Shown here piece by piece: positions 9,118-18,525 of a DNA stretch of 64,000 bases (its first letter is position 1; every line of letters starts with the position of its first letter). The notes under the pieces were generated by a model. That model worked only from the letters and a program-made list of their open reading frames with translations, made no database searches and had not been told where the DNA came from. The stretch comes from SKKY01 sp965228015 (GTDB lineage: Bacteria > Bacillota > Peptococcia > Peptococcales > SKKY01). Location of the stretch: the NCBI GenBank assembly GCA_965228015.1, contig OZ245787.1, positions 1,612,001 to 1,676,000 on the forward strand. Direction: 5' to 3'. Both the position numbers and the translations under genes were made by a program.

Positions 9118-10695
9118 TTGCAAAAAAAATCATTTATAAAAGGTGCTTTAATCTTAAGCGCCGCGGGGATCCTGAGCAAAACACTGGGAGCAGTATACAG
9201 GATTCCCTTTGCTCGTATAATAGAGGGAGAGGGATTAGGCATTTACCAGATGGCCTATCCCTTTTATACGTTAATACTGGCGGTGTCCACTGCGGGAATT
9301 CCTTTGGCCGTGTCCAAACTTATTTCCGAAAGGGAATGTCAAGGAGATTATGATGGGGTTCGAAAAGTTTTCCGCCTTTCTCTAATTGCTCTCACCGCCT
9401 TCGGTATTTTGGCATCGGGACTCCTTTTCCTTTCCGCAGACTGGATTTCCATCAACATTTTAAAAGAGCCGAGGGCAGCCCTAAGCTTAAAAGCAATAGC
9501 TCCAGCAATTCTTTTTACCTCAGTAATAGCAAACTTCCGGGGTTTTTTCCAGGGACATCAGCGCATGACACCAACGGCAGTTTCTCAGGTGCTTGAGCAA
9601 TTTGTCAGAGTAGATACAGTCTTCATCGCTACCTGGTTTCTTCTGGATAAAGGCCTGGAGCTTACTGCAGCAGGGGCAAGTTTTGGAGCCAGTACAGGAT
9701 CCTTCGCAGCCTTAGTGGTAATAATTTTAATTTATATGTTCTCCAGGGAAAGAAAAGAAACATCCCAGACTTGTAATGAAGAAAAAAGCGGGGACTTATT
9801 TAAAAAAATTGTCCAGTTGGCAATACCCATCACAATCGGAGCCTTGGTTCTTCCTTTAATGCAGATTATGGATACTTTTCTAGTTCCTGGAACTTTACAA
9901 AAAGCGGGTGTTGAAGCCGCCCGGGCAACAGATTTATTCGGTCGGCTTTCCGGAATGGCAGGATCAATCATCAACCTGCCCTTTATGGTAACAACAAGTT
10001 TAGCGGCATCTCTGGTTCCATCGATAAGTGAGAAAATTAAGCTTGGATTGGAAAAGGAAGTGCAAACCCTATTAAGCAGCGGATTCAAATTAGCTGCGGT
10101 TATCGTACTTCCCGCAACAGCTGGGCTGATGGTTTTATCGGAGCCAATAATGACCATGCTTTTTAAAGAGCCGGAGGCGGGATCAGCACTTCTGTGGATG
10201 GCGCCAACAGTTCTGGCAATCGGAGCATATCAGGTTGCCTCTGGGACACTTCAAGGCTACGGAAAGGTAATGGTTCCAGTTGTCAGTTTAGTTTCCGGAG
10301 CTACAATAAAGGCGGTTCTTACCTATTTCCTTATAATCAAAGGAATGGGAATCGAAGGGGCAGCCTTGGCAACAGTAATCGGCTACCTGGCGGCAGCAGG
10401 AATAAATATTCATATAATGAACAAATTTACCGGAAAAAGCTGGTTTTCATTCCAGGAACACTTAACTAAGCCCTTTAGCGCAGTTTTGATGATGTCAGTG
10501 GCGGCAATTTTTTTCCACCGCATTTTTATCTTTGCAGGAAATTCTATGGCAACCCTGGCAGCAATATCCTTAGCCGGAGTAGTCTACCTTTTGGTTTTGG
10601 TTAAAATCAAAGGAATCAAGGAAGAAGAAATCCAGCAAATGCCAAAATTCGGGGAAAAACTGGTAAAGATTGGTAAAAAGGTGAAATTATTATGA
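9118..10695 (+). CDS. yabM: SpoVB/MurJ-like polysaccharide transporter (MOP superfamily)
   Basis: A 525-residue polytopic membrane protein of the MurJ/SpoVB/Wzx flippase superfamily. The opening (KGALILSAAGILSKTLGA, then YRIPFARIIEGEGLG) is typical of the SpoVB branch, and hydrophobic segments alternate to the end. Its position before mazG is that of Bacillus yabM, so the name is taken from context. The likely role is flipping a lipid-linked wall precursor across the membrane. The start is TTG 9118 after GGGGAG. It overlaps mazG by 4 nt. The gene is intact. SpoVB or MurJ proper are alternatives. Confidence 0.88.
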   Translation: MQKKSFIKGALILSAAGILSKTLGAVYRIPFARIIEGEGLGIYQMAYPFYTLILAVSTAGIPLAVSKLISERECQGDYDGVRKVFRLSLIALTAFGILASGLLFLSADWISINILKEPRAALSLKAIAPAILFTSVIANFRGFFQGHQRMTPTAVSQVLEQFVRVDTVFIATWFLLDKGLELTAAGASFGASTGSFAALVVIILIYMFSRERKETSQTCNEEKSGDLFKKIVQLAIPITIGALVLPLMQIMDTFLVPGTLQKAGVEAARATDLFGRLSGMAGSIINLPFMVTTSLAASLVPSISEKIKLGLEKEVQTLLSSGFKLAAVIVLPATAGLMVLSEPIMTMLFKEPEAGSALLWMAPTVLAIGAYQVASGTLQGYGKVMVPVVSLVSGATIKAVLTYFLIIKGMGIEGAALATVIGYLAAAGINIHIMNKFTGKSWFSFQEHLTKPFSAVLMMSVAAIFFHRIFIFAGNSMATLAAISLAGVVYLLVLVKIKGIKEEEIQQMPKFGEKLVKIGKKVKLL

Positions 10696-11518
10696 GTGAA
10701 ATTAATTCAATAACAGGTAAACTTTCAGAAACTGGCAAAAAGATCAGTTTTGAAGATCTGGGGAAAATTATAGATCAACTCCTTGGGGAAGATGGTTGTC
10801 CCTGGGATAAAGAGCAAACCCATGAATCCCTTAAACGTTATTTAATAGAAGAATCTTACGAAGTTCTGGAAGCAATTGACGACAATGATCCGGAAGGATT
10901 AAAGGAAGAACTGGGAGATGTGCTCCTGCAAATCTTTTTCCATGGCAAGCTTGCTGAAAAAGCAGGAACCTTCACAATGGAAGATATCACCGACACAATC
11001 TCCAAAAAACTAACCCGTCGTCATCCCCATGTATTCGCAACAACTGAAGTTGAAGATGCAGAAGAAGTTACCAGGAACTGGGATGAAATAAAGAATCAGG
11101 AAAAGTTTGAAAAAATATCAGCTACGAAAGCATGCTGGATAAAGTTCCGAAAAATCTTCCATCCTTACTTGAGTCCTTGAAAATTCAGGAAAAAGTTGGC
11201 AAGGTTGGTTTCGACTGGGACACCATAGAGGAAGTTGCAGAAAAAGTCCGGGAAGAGGAAGAAGAACTTAAAGAGGCAATTCAAATTGGAGATCAACAGA
11301 AGATCGAAGAGGAATTTGGGGATCTTTTATTTACTCTTGTAAGCATCGGACGTTTCCTCAATTTAGACCCAGAGGAGTCTCTTTTTAAAGCAAATAACAA
11401 ATTTCGAAGAAGATTTCGCTATATTGAGGAAAATTTTCGGGATAAAAGTCTAGAAATAGCCAAAAAAAACAGAAAAAGTATGGAAAAACTATGGAAAGAA
11501 TCAAAAAAAAATGTATAA
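10692..11518 (+). pseudogene. mazG: Nucleoside triphosphate pyrophosphohydrolase MazG, one frameshift
   Basis: MazG hydrolyses (d)NTPs to monophosphates and pyrophosphate. Both tandem MazG modules are visible. The first has CPWDKEQTHESL, EESYEVLEAI and KEELGDVLLQ (residues about 37-80). The second has GFDWD, EEEELKEAI and EEFGDLLFTLV. The frame changes near 11115 in a run of A that is one base short. The Bacillus homologue YabN also has an N-terminal methylase-like domain, which is missing here, so this is the short form. ATG 10692 overlaps the end of the upstream transporter gene. Confidence 0.93.
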
Positions 11519-11628
11519 TAAGACAAGAACAAGAGATACATATTTTTTGGGATATGATGTAACTACATATTAAATTGTGGTTAGTCAAAAAAGCCTTTGA
11601 AATTAAGGTGAATATAGGAGGGTTTATT

Positions 11629-11904
11629 TTGAACAAAGCGGAATTATTACAAAGTGTTGTTGAAAAGACAGATCTTAAGAAAAAAGATGTAGAGAAGGTT
11701 GTTGCAGCGTTATTTAAAACTATCGAAGAAGAAATGGTTAAAGGCGAGAAAGTTCAGTTAGTTGGATTCGGTACTTTCGAAGTTAGAGAGCGCGCTGGAA
11801 GAACTGGACGTAACCCAAGAACTGGGGAAGAAATTACAATTGAAGCGGCAAAAGTACCAGCTTTCAAAGCAGGTAAAGCTTTGAAAGACGCAGTAAACAA
11901 ATAA
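11629..11904 (+). CDS. hup: HU-family DNA-binding protein
   Basis: A 91-residue histone-like protein that bends DNA and organises the nucleoid. The sequence has the HU signature GFGTFEVRERAGRTGRNP (about 46-63) and the closing PAFKAGKALKDAV. The start is TTG 11629, 7 nt after AGGAGGG. A longer in-frame reading from 11575 has no ribosome site and would add a non-HU extension. It sits after mazG as in many Clostridia and ends at a strong terminator. Confidence 0.96.
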   Translation: MNKAELLQSVVEKTDLKKKDVEKVVAALFKTIEEEMVKGEKVQLVGFGTFEVRERAGRTGRNPRTGEEITIEAAKVPAFKAGKALKDAVNK

Positions 11905-11906
11905 GC

Positions 11907-11938
11907 AAAAGAGCCTCTCATCTGGGAGGCTCTTTTTT
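11907..11938 (+). terminator. Rho-independent terminator of hup
   Basis: AAAAGAGCCTC and GAGGCTCTTTT pair around an 8-nt loop, and the T-run continues after the stem, directly after the hup stop codon. Confidence 0.92.
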
Positions 11939-11943
11939 TAAAG

Positions 11944-12017
11944 GCGGAGGGGATGTTTCTATTTTGATCGCGTTTTCCACAGGATAGCCCCTGTGGAAAA
12001 CGCGATCAAAATAGAAC
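11944..12017. repeat. Palindromic repeat, left part with 26-bp hairpin (IS copy 2 site)
   Basis: The outer arm GCGGAGGGGATGTTTC (11944-11959) runs into a perfect 26-bp inverted repeat (11957-11982 and 11991-12016, loop GATAGCCC). The upper stem holds TTTTCCACA facing TGTGGAAAA, which fit the relaxed DnaA-box consensus TTWTNCACA. The lower stem is unrelated to that of the other copies. The right outer arm is at 13325-13335, after the IS. Confidence 0.8.
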
Positions 12018-13324
12018 TGGTCTGACCCCCAAAAATTACACAAAATTGGGACAGTAAGATATACTAATCTTGGGGGCTGATTTTAATGACAAAGAACTAT
12101 TCCGATGAATTTAAACTCTCTGTAATTAAGGAATATTACGAAAGCAATCTTGGGGTAAGAAAGATTACTGCAAAGTACAATTTATCTTCAAAAAATCTTG
12201 TTCTTAATTGGGAAAAACAATTAAAAGAAAAAGGACTTCTTCCAACAGAAGCTAAGAAAGATCCGGATAAGATAAAAATCAGATCAAATAAAATAGATTT
12301 TCCTGAGAAAACACAAAGAGAAATTGAATACGAAAAAGAAATAGAACATCTTTATGCTAAAATTGAATACTACGAACAATTAGAGCATTTACAGCCCTTT
12401 ATTTCTAAAAAAACAAAAGTCAGGGAGCTAAAGTACAGAGCTATATTTGCTTTGGAATTTAAATATACAGTAAAATTTCTTTGCGAAATTGCTGGAGTAA
12501 AAAGAAAAGCCTATTGCAATTTCAGAGACAAACCAATAAAAAAAGAAGATTCCATTGAGAAAATAATTATTCAAATATATAACAAATCAAAAGGAATTTT
12601 TGGTTACAGAAGAATAGGAAATGAGCTAAGAAATGCGTTTAAAATAGTTGTTAATCATAAAAAGATTCAAAGAATAATGCAGGAAAACAATCTCAGATCC
12701 AGAATCAGAAGAAAAAAGAATAGGATTCAAGATGATAAACAATTCAAAGCCAATATATTAAACAGGGATTTTAAGGCAAGTCGCCCAGGAGAAAAAATAG
12801 CCACAGATATTACCTGTATTCCTTACAGAAGCTCTAAGCTATATCTGTGTGTTGCCCTAGATCTGTTTAACAATGAGCCAGTAAGCTGGGAATACAGTAA
12901 GAATCCTGACAGCAAGCTGACTGTAAAAACTATTGAAAAACTTTCAAAAAAGATAGATATTAAGAATACTGTTATCCATAGCGATCAAGGTGTTCAATAC
13001 ACAAGCAAAGAATATTCCAGCTATTTAAAGTCTTTAGGAGCAGTTCAAAGTATGTCCAGAAGAGGAAATTGCTGGAATAATGCGAAGATTGAAAGTTTCT
13101 TTAGCCATTACAAAACAGAAAGTATTAATCTCTACAAGAAAAGAATCAAAAGTTTTAAAGATATAAAAGAAATTACTGAAGATTACATTAAATTTTATAT
13201 AAATGACAGGACGCAAAGAAACCTTGGAGGTGTCCCTCCAAGGTTCTATAAACAGATTTTTTCATTTAATTAATTTGGTGAAATTTACTGTCCCAGAAGT
13301 GTACCCTTTTTGGGGGTCACACCA
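12018..13324 (+). mobile_element. IS3-family insertion sequence, copy 2 (intact)
   Basis: A 1307-bp element with the same inverted repeats as copy 1 and the only copy here with an unbroken transposase frame. It separates hup from rqcP. Its right end and the 11-bp repeat arm abut the ribosome site of rqcP, so rqcP-divIC must now be transcribed through or from the IS. Confidence 0.94.
12086..13273 (+). CDS. IS3-family transposase, single frame, 395 aa
   Basis: A DDE transposase with the OrfA and OrfB parts in one continuous frame. An N-terminal helix-turn-helix (about 1-60) is followed by a Lys/Glu-rich coiled segment (about 70-105), the HTH_21-like region GIFGYRRIGNELR (about 172-184) and the integrase core. 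The three acidic residues are in ATDITCIPYR, IHSDQGVQY and NAKIESFFSHYKTE, spaced as in DD(35)E. Compared with the other copies it has GNCWNNA for GNCWDNA, and a lost T near 13243 gives a longer C-terminus (KQIFSFN). It is probably functional and could act on the broken copies. Confidence 0.93.
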   Translation: MTKNYSDEFKLSVIKEYYESNLGVRKITAKYNLSSKNLVLNWEKQLKEKGLLPTEAKKDPDKIKIRSNKIDFPEKTQREIEYEKEIEHLYAKIEYYEQLEHLQPFISKKTKVRELKYRAIFALEFKYTVKFLCEIAGVKRKAYCNFRDKPIKKEDSIEKIIIQIYNKSKGIFGYRRIGNELRNAFKIVVNHKKIQRIMQENNLRSRIRRKKNRIQDDKQFKANILNRDFKASRPGEKIATDITCIPYRSSKLYLCVALDLFNNEPVSWEYSKNPDSKLTVKTIEKLSKKIDIKNTVIHSDQGVQYTSKEYSSYLKSLGAVQSMSRRGNCWNNAKIESFFSHYKTESINLYKKRIKSFKDIKEITEDYIKFYINDRTQRNLGGVPPRFYKQIFSFN

Positions 13325-13351
13325 AAGCGTCCCCTGAAGGAGGTGGGCGGC

Positions 13352-13594
13352 TTGCGCCTTGACAAGTTCTTGAAAGTCTCCTGGATCATTAAACGTAGAA
13401 CTGTTGCTAAGGAAGTCTGTGACAATGACCGGGTAAAAATAAATGACAGACCGGCGAAAGCTGGCTCAGAAGTAGCCCCTGGGGATATCGTTGAAATTCG
13501 CTTCGGGGATAAAATTGTAAAATTTCGGGTACTTATAGTAAAAGACCACGTTTCTCAAAGTGAAGCTCCCGAGCTTTACGAATCTTTGCAATAA
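13352..13594 (+). CDS. rqcP: S4-domain RNA-binding protein RqcP (YabO)
   Basis: RqcP binds the obstructed 50S subunit and tRNA during C-terminal alanine tailing in ribosome-associated quality control. The protein (80 aa from TTG 13352) opens with LRLDKFLKVSWIIKRRTVAK, the S4-fold RNA-binding segment, and continues with AKEVCDNDRVKINDRPAKAG. The start is set by AAGGAGGTGG at 13337-13346. The same frame runs upstream into the repeat and IS but has no homology there. It is followed by divIC, as in Bacillus without yabP and yabQ. Confidence 0.92.
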   Translation: MRLDKFLKVSWIIKRRTVAKEVCDNDRVKINDRPAKAGSEVAPGDIVEIRFGDKIVKFRVLIVKDHVSQSEAPELYESLQ

Positions 13595-13613
13595 AATTTA
13601 GGAGGTAGTTTTT

Positions 13614-13937
13614 ATGGCCAGCCAGGATAGAAAAAATCTTCAGGTTATTCAGGGACAAAAAAACAGAATAACACTAAAAAAATCCATTATCATCATCTGT
13701 ATCCTTCTCCTGGTATTTTTCTCTGGGCAGCGCTTTATAAAAATCTATCAGCAAAAACAGGTTATCGACGAGCTGAAAATGCAACTGGAAAATGAACGAA
13801 TCCGCAACACCCAGCTGGAAAAAGAAATCGAAAAAATTCAAAGTCCAGAGGGAATTGAACGCATCGCCAGGGAGCAGCTTGGCCTGGTAAAGGAAAACGA
13901 AATTTTAATTAAACCAATAACAGTGGAGGAAAAATAA
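13614..13937 (+). CDS. divIC: Septum formation initiator DivIC/FtsB
   Basis: A small bitopic division protein of 107 residues: short cytoplasmic N-terminus, one membrane segment (about 24-41, IIIICILLLVFFSG), a long coiled coil (about 46-80), and the family motif IERIAREQLGLVKENE near the C-terminus. It acts with FtsL and DivIB at the septum. AGGAGG precedes ATG 13614. Its stop overlaps the start of the next gene by one base, indicating coupling. Confidence 0.93.
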   Translation: MASQDRKNLQVIQGQKNRITLKKSIIIICILLLVFFSGQRFIKIYQQKQVIDELKMQLENERIRNTQLEKEIEKIQSPEGIERIAREQLGLVKENEILIKPITVEEK

Positions 13938-14842
13938 TGAAGGCAGCTATGGATATCGGCACCAACAGCACCCGCCTTTTGATAGCCACTCCCGAAAAAA
14001 TAATTCACCAGGAAACCACCATAACCCGCATTGGGGAAGGGCTAAAGGAGCATCAGCGTATTCAGGATGAGCCTTTAGCCAGAACGATTGTGGTTTTAAA
14101 AAAGTATAAACAAATTCTTACTGATTATGCCTTAGATGAACCAGGCAGCCATTTTCTTGTTGCCACCAGTGCTATGCGGGATGCCCTAAATAAGGATGAA
14201 GTTGTTGCCAAAATAAAAACGGAAACAGGATTTCGGGTTGAAATTATCAGCGGAAAACGTGAAGCGGAACTTAGCTATCTGGGAGCCACGGGAGATTTTC
14301 TTGGCAGAAATGTCGTTATAGATATTGGGGGAGGCAGCACTGAAGTGATTTTTCAGGAAGAAAATTTTGATGAAAACTTTCAGGAGCCTAACTTTCAATC
14401 TGGCAGAACTGTTTTCACCAGCACAAATTTAGGTGGAGTTCGCCTTAAGGAAGACCCGGAGCTTTGCAAAAAAGAAAAAATCGCTAAGCTTTTTGCAGAG
14501 AAAATCCCTTCTAATAAAAATTTTCAAGACAGCAGTCTAATTGGAGTGGGTGGAACAATAACAACCATCGCCACAGTTAAACTTGCCCTTGATGAGTACC
14601 AGTGGGAAAAAATCCACGGGCTAAAGATGACCCTGGATAAGATAAAAAGTATCCATGAAAAATTAAAAGCCCTTCCCCTGGAAGAACGGAAAAAAGTTCC
14701 TGGACTCCAGCCTGAAAGGGCAGATATTATTATATATGGAACAAAAATTTTGATTACATTTATGGAAAAGTACGAATTTAGGGAAATCACAGCTTCAGAT
14801 AAAGATTTGCTTTTCGCCCTTATCTCAATTTCTGAAAATTAA
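13937..14842 (+). CDS. Ppx/GppA-family phosphatase
   Basis: A 301-residue member of the exopolyphosphatase / pppGpp phosphatase family in the actin-like ATPase fold. Visible landmarks are AMDIGTNSTRLLI at the N-terminus, ATSAMRDALN, ISGKREAELSYLGA, the phosphate-binding VIDIGGGSTEVIF (about 130-142) and GVGGTITTIA. The length matches the short Clostridial form without the C-terminal HD-like domain. Whether it prefers polyphosphate or pppGpp cannot be told from sequence. It directly follows divIC, as in many Clostridia. Confidence 0.92.
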   Translation: MKAAMDIGTNSTRLLIATPEKIIHQETTITRIGEGLKEHQRIQDEPLARTIVVLKKYKQILTDYALDEPGSHFLVATSAMRDALNKDEVVAKIKTETGFRVEIISGKREAELSYLGATGDFLGRNVVIDIGGGSTEVIFQEENFDENFQEPNFQSGRTVFTSTNLGGVRLKEDPELCKKEKIAKLFAEKIPSNKNFQDSSLIGVGGTITTIATVKLALDEYQWEKIHGLKMTLDKIKSIHEKLKALPLEERKKVPGLQPERADIIIYGTKILITFMEKYEFREITASDKDLLFALISISEN

Positions 14843-16655
14843 TCAGCCAATAACACAAACACTTCCTTCTTGCTCCTTGCAGAGGGATTTTATTTTCCCC
14901 GCCGCCTCGCTAAGTTCAAAAACACTGCGATACTGCCCGGACTTCCCGTAAACCAGGGCGATAGATAATGAGGTCAAATTAAAACGCTGTTTTTTCCCTT
15001 GCCGGTTTTTCTCATAAAAATATCCAAGTTTAATATCATCTTCAGGGAAGAAAACTCTTTTCTCCTTCTCAAAATTTTTAATAATATTTTCCGCCAAGGC
15101 CTTCCTCTCCGGAATGCTTCCAGGTAAAGTTATTACAAAATCATCCCCGCCGATATGCCCGATAAAAGCAGAGTTTCCTTTCAAATTGCAAATATTATCC
15201 AGCTGATTTTTGGCAATCTGCCCCGTGAGGGAAATTAATAAATCCCCACGCTCAAATCCATACTTGTCGTTAAAAGGCTTAAAATTGTCCAGATCTAGAT
15301 ACAAAACGCAGTAATCTAAGACATTCCTGAAGATTTTTTTCGATCATAATGTTTCCCGGAAGCCCTGTCAGAGGGTTAGAATGCCGGGCGATACTCAGTT
15401 CGATCTGACTGGTTTTTTCCAGCAAATCTTTAATTGTCACCACACCGAAGTAGGATCCATCCCGAATAATAATTATGTGATCATAAATACTCTCATTATC
15501 CCGGTTCATACTTGTGCGGGAAACATCCCGGATAGGCATATTGTAATCCAAAATCATGGGAGCAGAATCCATCAGTCCGGCAACATTTTTCTTCAGAAAA
15601 AGTTCCAATCCATATTGGCGGCCAATCAGGAAATAAAACTTGTTACGCATAACCAATCCCATAGGACGGCCATCTTCTAAAACAGGTATTCCTAATATTT
15701 CTGGATGAGAGCGGAAGATTTTATCTAAATCATGACCTTGAGCGTTAGTACCTACTGTAATTTCAGCTTTTACTATACTTCCAACATTTATATCCAGTAG
15801 AAAACACTGGGATGAACTCTGACAATTTAGATCAGCCAAAAGTTTGATTTGATTTTGGGAGTCTTTGTTTAAGATAAAATCTGTCTGAGAAGGCCGTTTA
15901 AGAAAATACCCCTGGCCGTAATCTACTCCAATGCGAATTAAAGTTTCCAGTTCGTCAAGAGTTTCGATACCCTCGGCAATCATTTTTATCCCGCTGGACT
16001 GGCAGAAACTTTTAAAAGTTTTCAAAAGAGACTGTTTTGTAAGATCCTTGTCGATGTCCCGAACCAGAGCCATATCAATTTTCAAAAACTCTGGGCGGGT
16101 TGCCACCAGCATACTTAAATTAGAGTAGCCAGTGCCTACATCATCAATAGCAATCTGATAGCCCTGCTCCCGGTAATTTTTCAATGCAGTAGCGTAAAGA
16201 TCTTGATAAGCCACAGAATTGTGCTCTGTAATTTCAAAAACAACATTTTTTGCAGAAATGCCATATTCCTCCAAAGATTTTTTGGTTAGGCCGGATTGAT
16301 ATTTAGAGTCGTTAAAAATATCTGCATCTACATTAATAAAAAGAAGTTGCCCCTCCTGCAAAAAGCTCCGGGAGTTTTCCAACGCCTGCTGACGGCAAAG
16401 ATACTCAATATCCCAAAGAAAATCATTTTCTTTAGCGTAAGCCAGAAGAGCAAGAGGAGACTCAAAATCAGAACCCTCAGGTCCCCGGCTTAAAGCCTCG
16501 TAACCTAAAATCTCACCATTTTTTAAAGAAACAATAGGTTGGAAAAGAGATTTAATATTTTTTTGATTAAGAATTCTTAAAAATTCGTAATAACGTTTAT
16601 ATATTGTTGTATAATTTATCATATGAGACAATTTTCTCATCATCCTGCAAATCAC
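14843..16655 (-). pseudogene. EAL-CBS-GGDEF cyclic-di-GMP protein, one frameshift
   Basis: Read on the minus strand: an EAL domain (residues about 30-260, with EALSR, FEITEH, IDDVGTGYSNL and GIETLDEL), then a CBS-pair-like region (about 270-420), then a GGDEF domain (LTGLPGN, YLDLDNFKPFNDKYGFERGD, GHIGGDDF). The frame changes near 15335 in a run of seven A that should be six. The EAL motifs look complete, while the cyclase signature reads GGDDF, which may be active. It is convergent with the ppx-like gene, with only 0-1 bp between the stops, and diverges from tilS. The start (GTG 16655 or an ATG shortly inside) is uncertain. Confidence 0.88.
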
Positions 16656-16729
16656 CCTGAATTTATTCTAGAGAAAGCAGAATGAATTAAAGTTAAATTA
16701 TTGTTATTTTTATGTTAAGGGGAATTAAG

Positions 16730-18439
16730 ATGTACAAAGCAGTAGAAAAAATTATCCGCAGAAAATGGGACACGTCCCTTGGAATGAAAAGGGGAAACGG
16801 TTGCGAACACGGAAACATCCCCAGCGCAAGTGATGCAAGCGGGGACACTTCTAGAGATGTGAAAATTTCCAGAGTTGAGGGAAGTTCCCCCCCACCCGTT
16901 ATCATTTTAGGCCTTTCAGGTGGTCCCGATTCCATGGCCCTTTTCCATATATTAAATAAATTAAGGGAAAAATATTCCTTTAAACTTGTTGCGGCTCACG
17001 TGAACCACATGTTCCGGGGAGAAGAGGCGGATGAGGAAGAAGCCTATCTGCAAAAAATGGTTAAAGAACTTGTCTCTCAGTCAGATGCCGGCTTGACCAT
17101 TGAAACTCTTCGAGTGGATGTAAAGAAAATCGCTCAGGAAAGAAAACTTTCTAATCAGGATGCCGGACATCAGGTGCGGAAAGAATTTTTTCAGATGCTT
17201 AGTAAAAAATATGATGCAGATTATGTTTTTCTCGCTCATCATCAAGATGACCGGGTTGAGAGTTTTTTTCTTCATCTTCTTCATGGCGCCGGAGTTCAGG
17301 GCTTAACGGCTCTTTCGAAAGTGGAGAATTACGGTGAAGATGGAAGCGGGTTGAAAGTAATCAGGCCATTAATAGGATTTTCCAAGGATGAGATTCTTAA
17401 ATTTTGCCAGGAGCAGGGGATTTTCTATTTCAAAGATCCCAGCAATGAAAAGGCTTTGTACAATAGGAATAAAATTCGCTTGGAACTGATACCCCAGCTG
17501 GAGCAAGAATATAATCCGAAGATTAAGGATGTAATTCTTCGCAGTGTGGAGATTCTTGAAGACGAAGATGCTTTTTTGAATGATGTAGTTCAGGAAAAGT
17601 ACCAAGAGCTTGTTCGGGAGAATTTTTCAGAGGAAGTGGCGCTGCTACTTTTAGATAAGAAAGAATTCCAAAAATTTCATAAAGGAATCCAACAGCGCCT
17701 TGTGATAAAGATTTTAAATAAATTAGCTCCAGGAGAAGTCGGATATAACTTTGAAAAGATTGAAAAAATCCTGGAGCTTTTAAATGAAGAAAAAGGGCAG
17801 CGAAGGTACAAACTTTCCCACAACTCCTGGCTGGAAGTGGGCTACGAGGAAGGAAAGTTTGTGCTGTATCCTCAACGGGAATCAGCTGAAAATGTCGAGG
17901 ATGCAGGAAGCCATTTCGATTTTGACGTGGACATCGAAATGGACATCCACGTCGATGTCCATTTCGATAAAATCGAAATGGAAGGCCCCCTCACCTTTCA
18001 GGCCGGGGGCCAAAGCTTCACCTTCGCTGCTGTCGCAGCTGGGACGCTTCCATTCTCAGCGGGTTTTTCACATCCCCAACCTTGTGGAAAACCCGCGGAA
18101 AAAAGAAGCGTCCCAGCTTCCGCGCTGATTTTTGCTCCGGGGAAGCTTACCCTCCGCACCCGTCGGGATGGGGATGTCATTAAACCCGCCGGGGGGAAGA
18201 CTAAAAAGCTGAAGAAATTTTTTATGGAGAAAAAAATTCTTCAAAATGAGCGGGACAAGATCATCCTCCTGGCCTCCGGCAAGGAAATCATCTGGATCCC
18301 CAACATGGTCATCTCCCAAAACTATCTTCCGGAAAATCCTGCAGATTGTGTCTCTAATAAAAACAATCTTGAACAGAGTGGAAAAAAAATGTTAAAAGTC
18401 TTCTGGAGGGGGAAAGAGAGTTTGAAAAATAGCCCCTGA
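16730..18439 (+). CDS. tilS: tRNA(Ile)-lysidine synthase with palindromic insertions
   Basis: TilS converts C34 of the AUA-reading tRNA to lysidine. The P-loop SGGPDSMAL is at residues 63-71, with HVNHMFRGEEADEEE, HHQDDRVE and RPLIGFSKDEI downstream. A C-terminal domain includes LTLRTRRDGD and KKLKKFF. At 569 residues it is about 100 longer than usual. The excess lies in three places: about residues 14-52, with degenerate repeat-like strings such as GCGGGGACACTTC; about 394-418, a nested palindrome; and about 436-463, a full palindromic repeat. All keep the frame. The catalytic core is intact. ATG 16730 is chosen after AAGGGG; an upstream ATG at 16712 lacks a site. Confidence 0.94.
   Translation: MYKAVEKIIRRKWDTSLGMKRGNGCEHGNIPSASDASGDTSRDVKISRVEGSSPPPVIILGLSGGPDSMALFHILNKLREKYSFKLVAAHVNHMFRGEEADEEEAYLQKMVKELVSQSDAGLTIETLRVDVKKIAQERKLSNQDAGHQVRKEFFQMLSKKYDADYVFLAHHQDDRVESFFLHLLHGAGVQGLTALSKVENYGEDGSGLKVIRPLIGFSKDEILKFCQEQGIFYFKDPSNEKALYNRNKIRLELIPQLEQEYNPKIKDVILRSVEILEDEDAFLNDVVQEKYQELVRENFSEEVALLLLDKKEFQKFHKGIQQRLVIKILNKLAPGEVGYNFEKIEKILELLNEEKGQRRYKLSHNSWLEVGYEEGKFVLYPQRESAENVEDAGSHFDFDVDIEMDIHVDVHFDKIEMEGPLTFQAGGQSFTFAAVAAGTLPFSAGFSHPQPCGKPAEKRSVPASALIFAPGKLTLRTRRDGDVIKPAGGKTKKLKKFFMEKKILQNERDKIILLASGKEIIWIPNMVISQNYLPENPADCVSNKNNLEQSGKKMLKVFWRGKESLKNSP
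17911..17981. repeat. Nested palindrome inside tilS
   Basis: Outer arms CCATTTCGATTTT (17911-17923) and AAAATCGAAATGG (17969-17981) enclose an inner perfect repeat ATCGAAATGGACATC (17933-17947) and GATGTCCATTTCGAT (17954-17968). The block encodes an Asp-rich low-complexity stretch (residues about 394-418) not expected in TilS. Confidence 0.85.
18037..18118. repeat. Palindromic repeat without an IS, in frame in tilS
   Basis: Perfect 14-bp outer arms AGCTGGGACGCTTC (18037-18050) and GAAGCGTCCCAGCT (18105-18118) enclose a hairpin, GCGGGTTTTTCACA (18059-18072) with TGTGGAAAACCCGC (18083-18096), one mismatch. The apex again carries facing DnaA-box-like nonamers. The conserved TilS sequence resumes right after it, so it is an in-frame insertion. 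Confidence 0.85.
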
Positions 18440-18525
18440 TGTGATAAAGTCTATTAGTATCTTTATAAATAGTTAAAAAAGTAATAAATAGCAAAAAACG
18501 ATTTCAACTTGGAAGGAGAGCGTTC

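Noticed and set aside
10692..11518. Programmed frameshift in mazG
   Set aside because: The shift is at a simple A run with one base missing, like many others in the window, without a stimulatory structure; an error or mutation is simpler.
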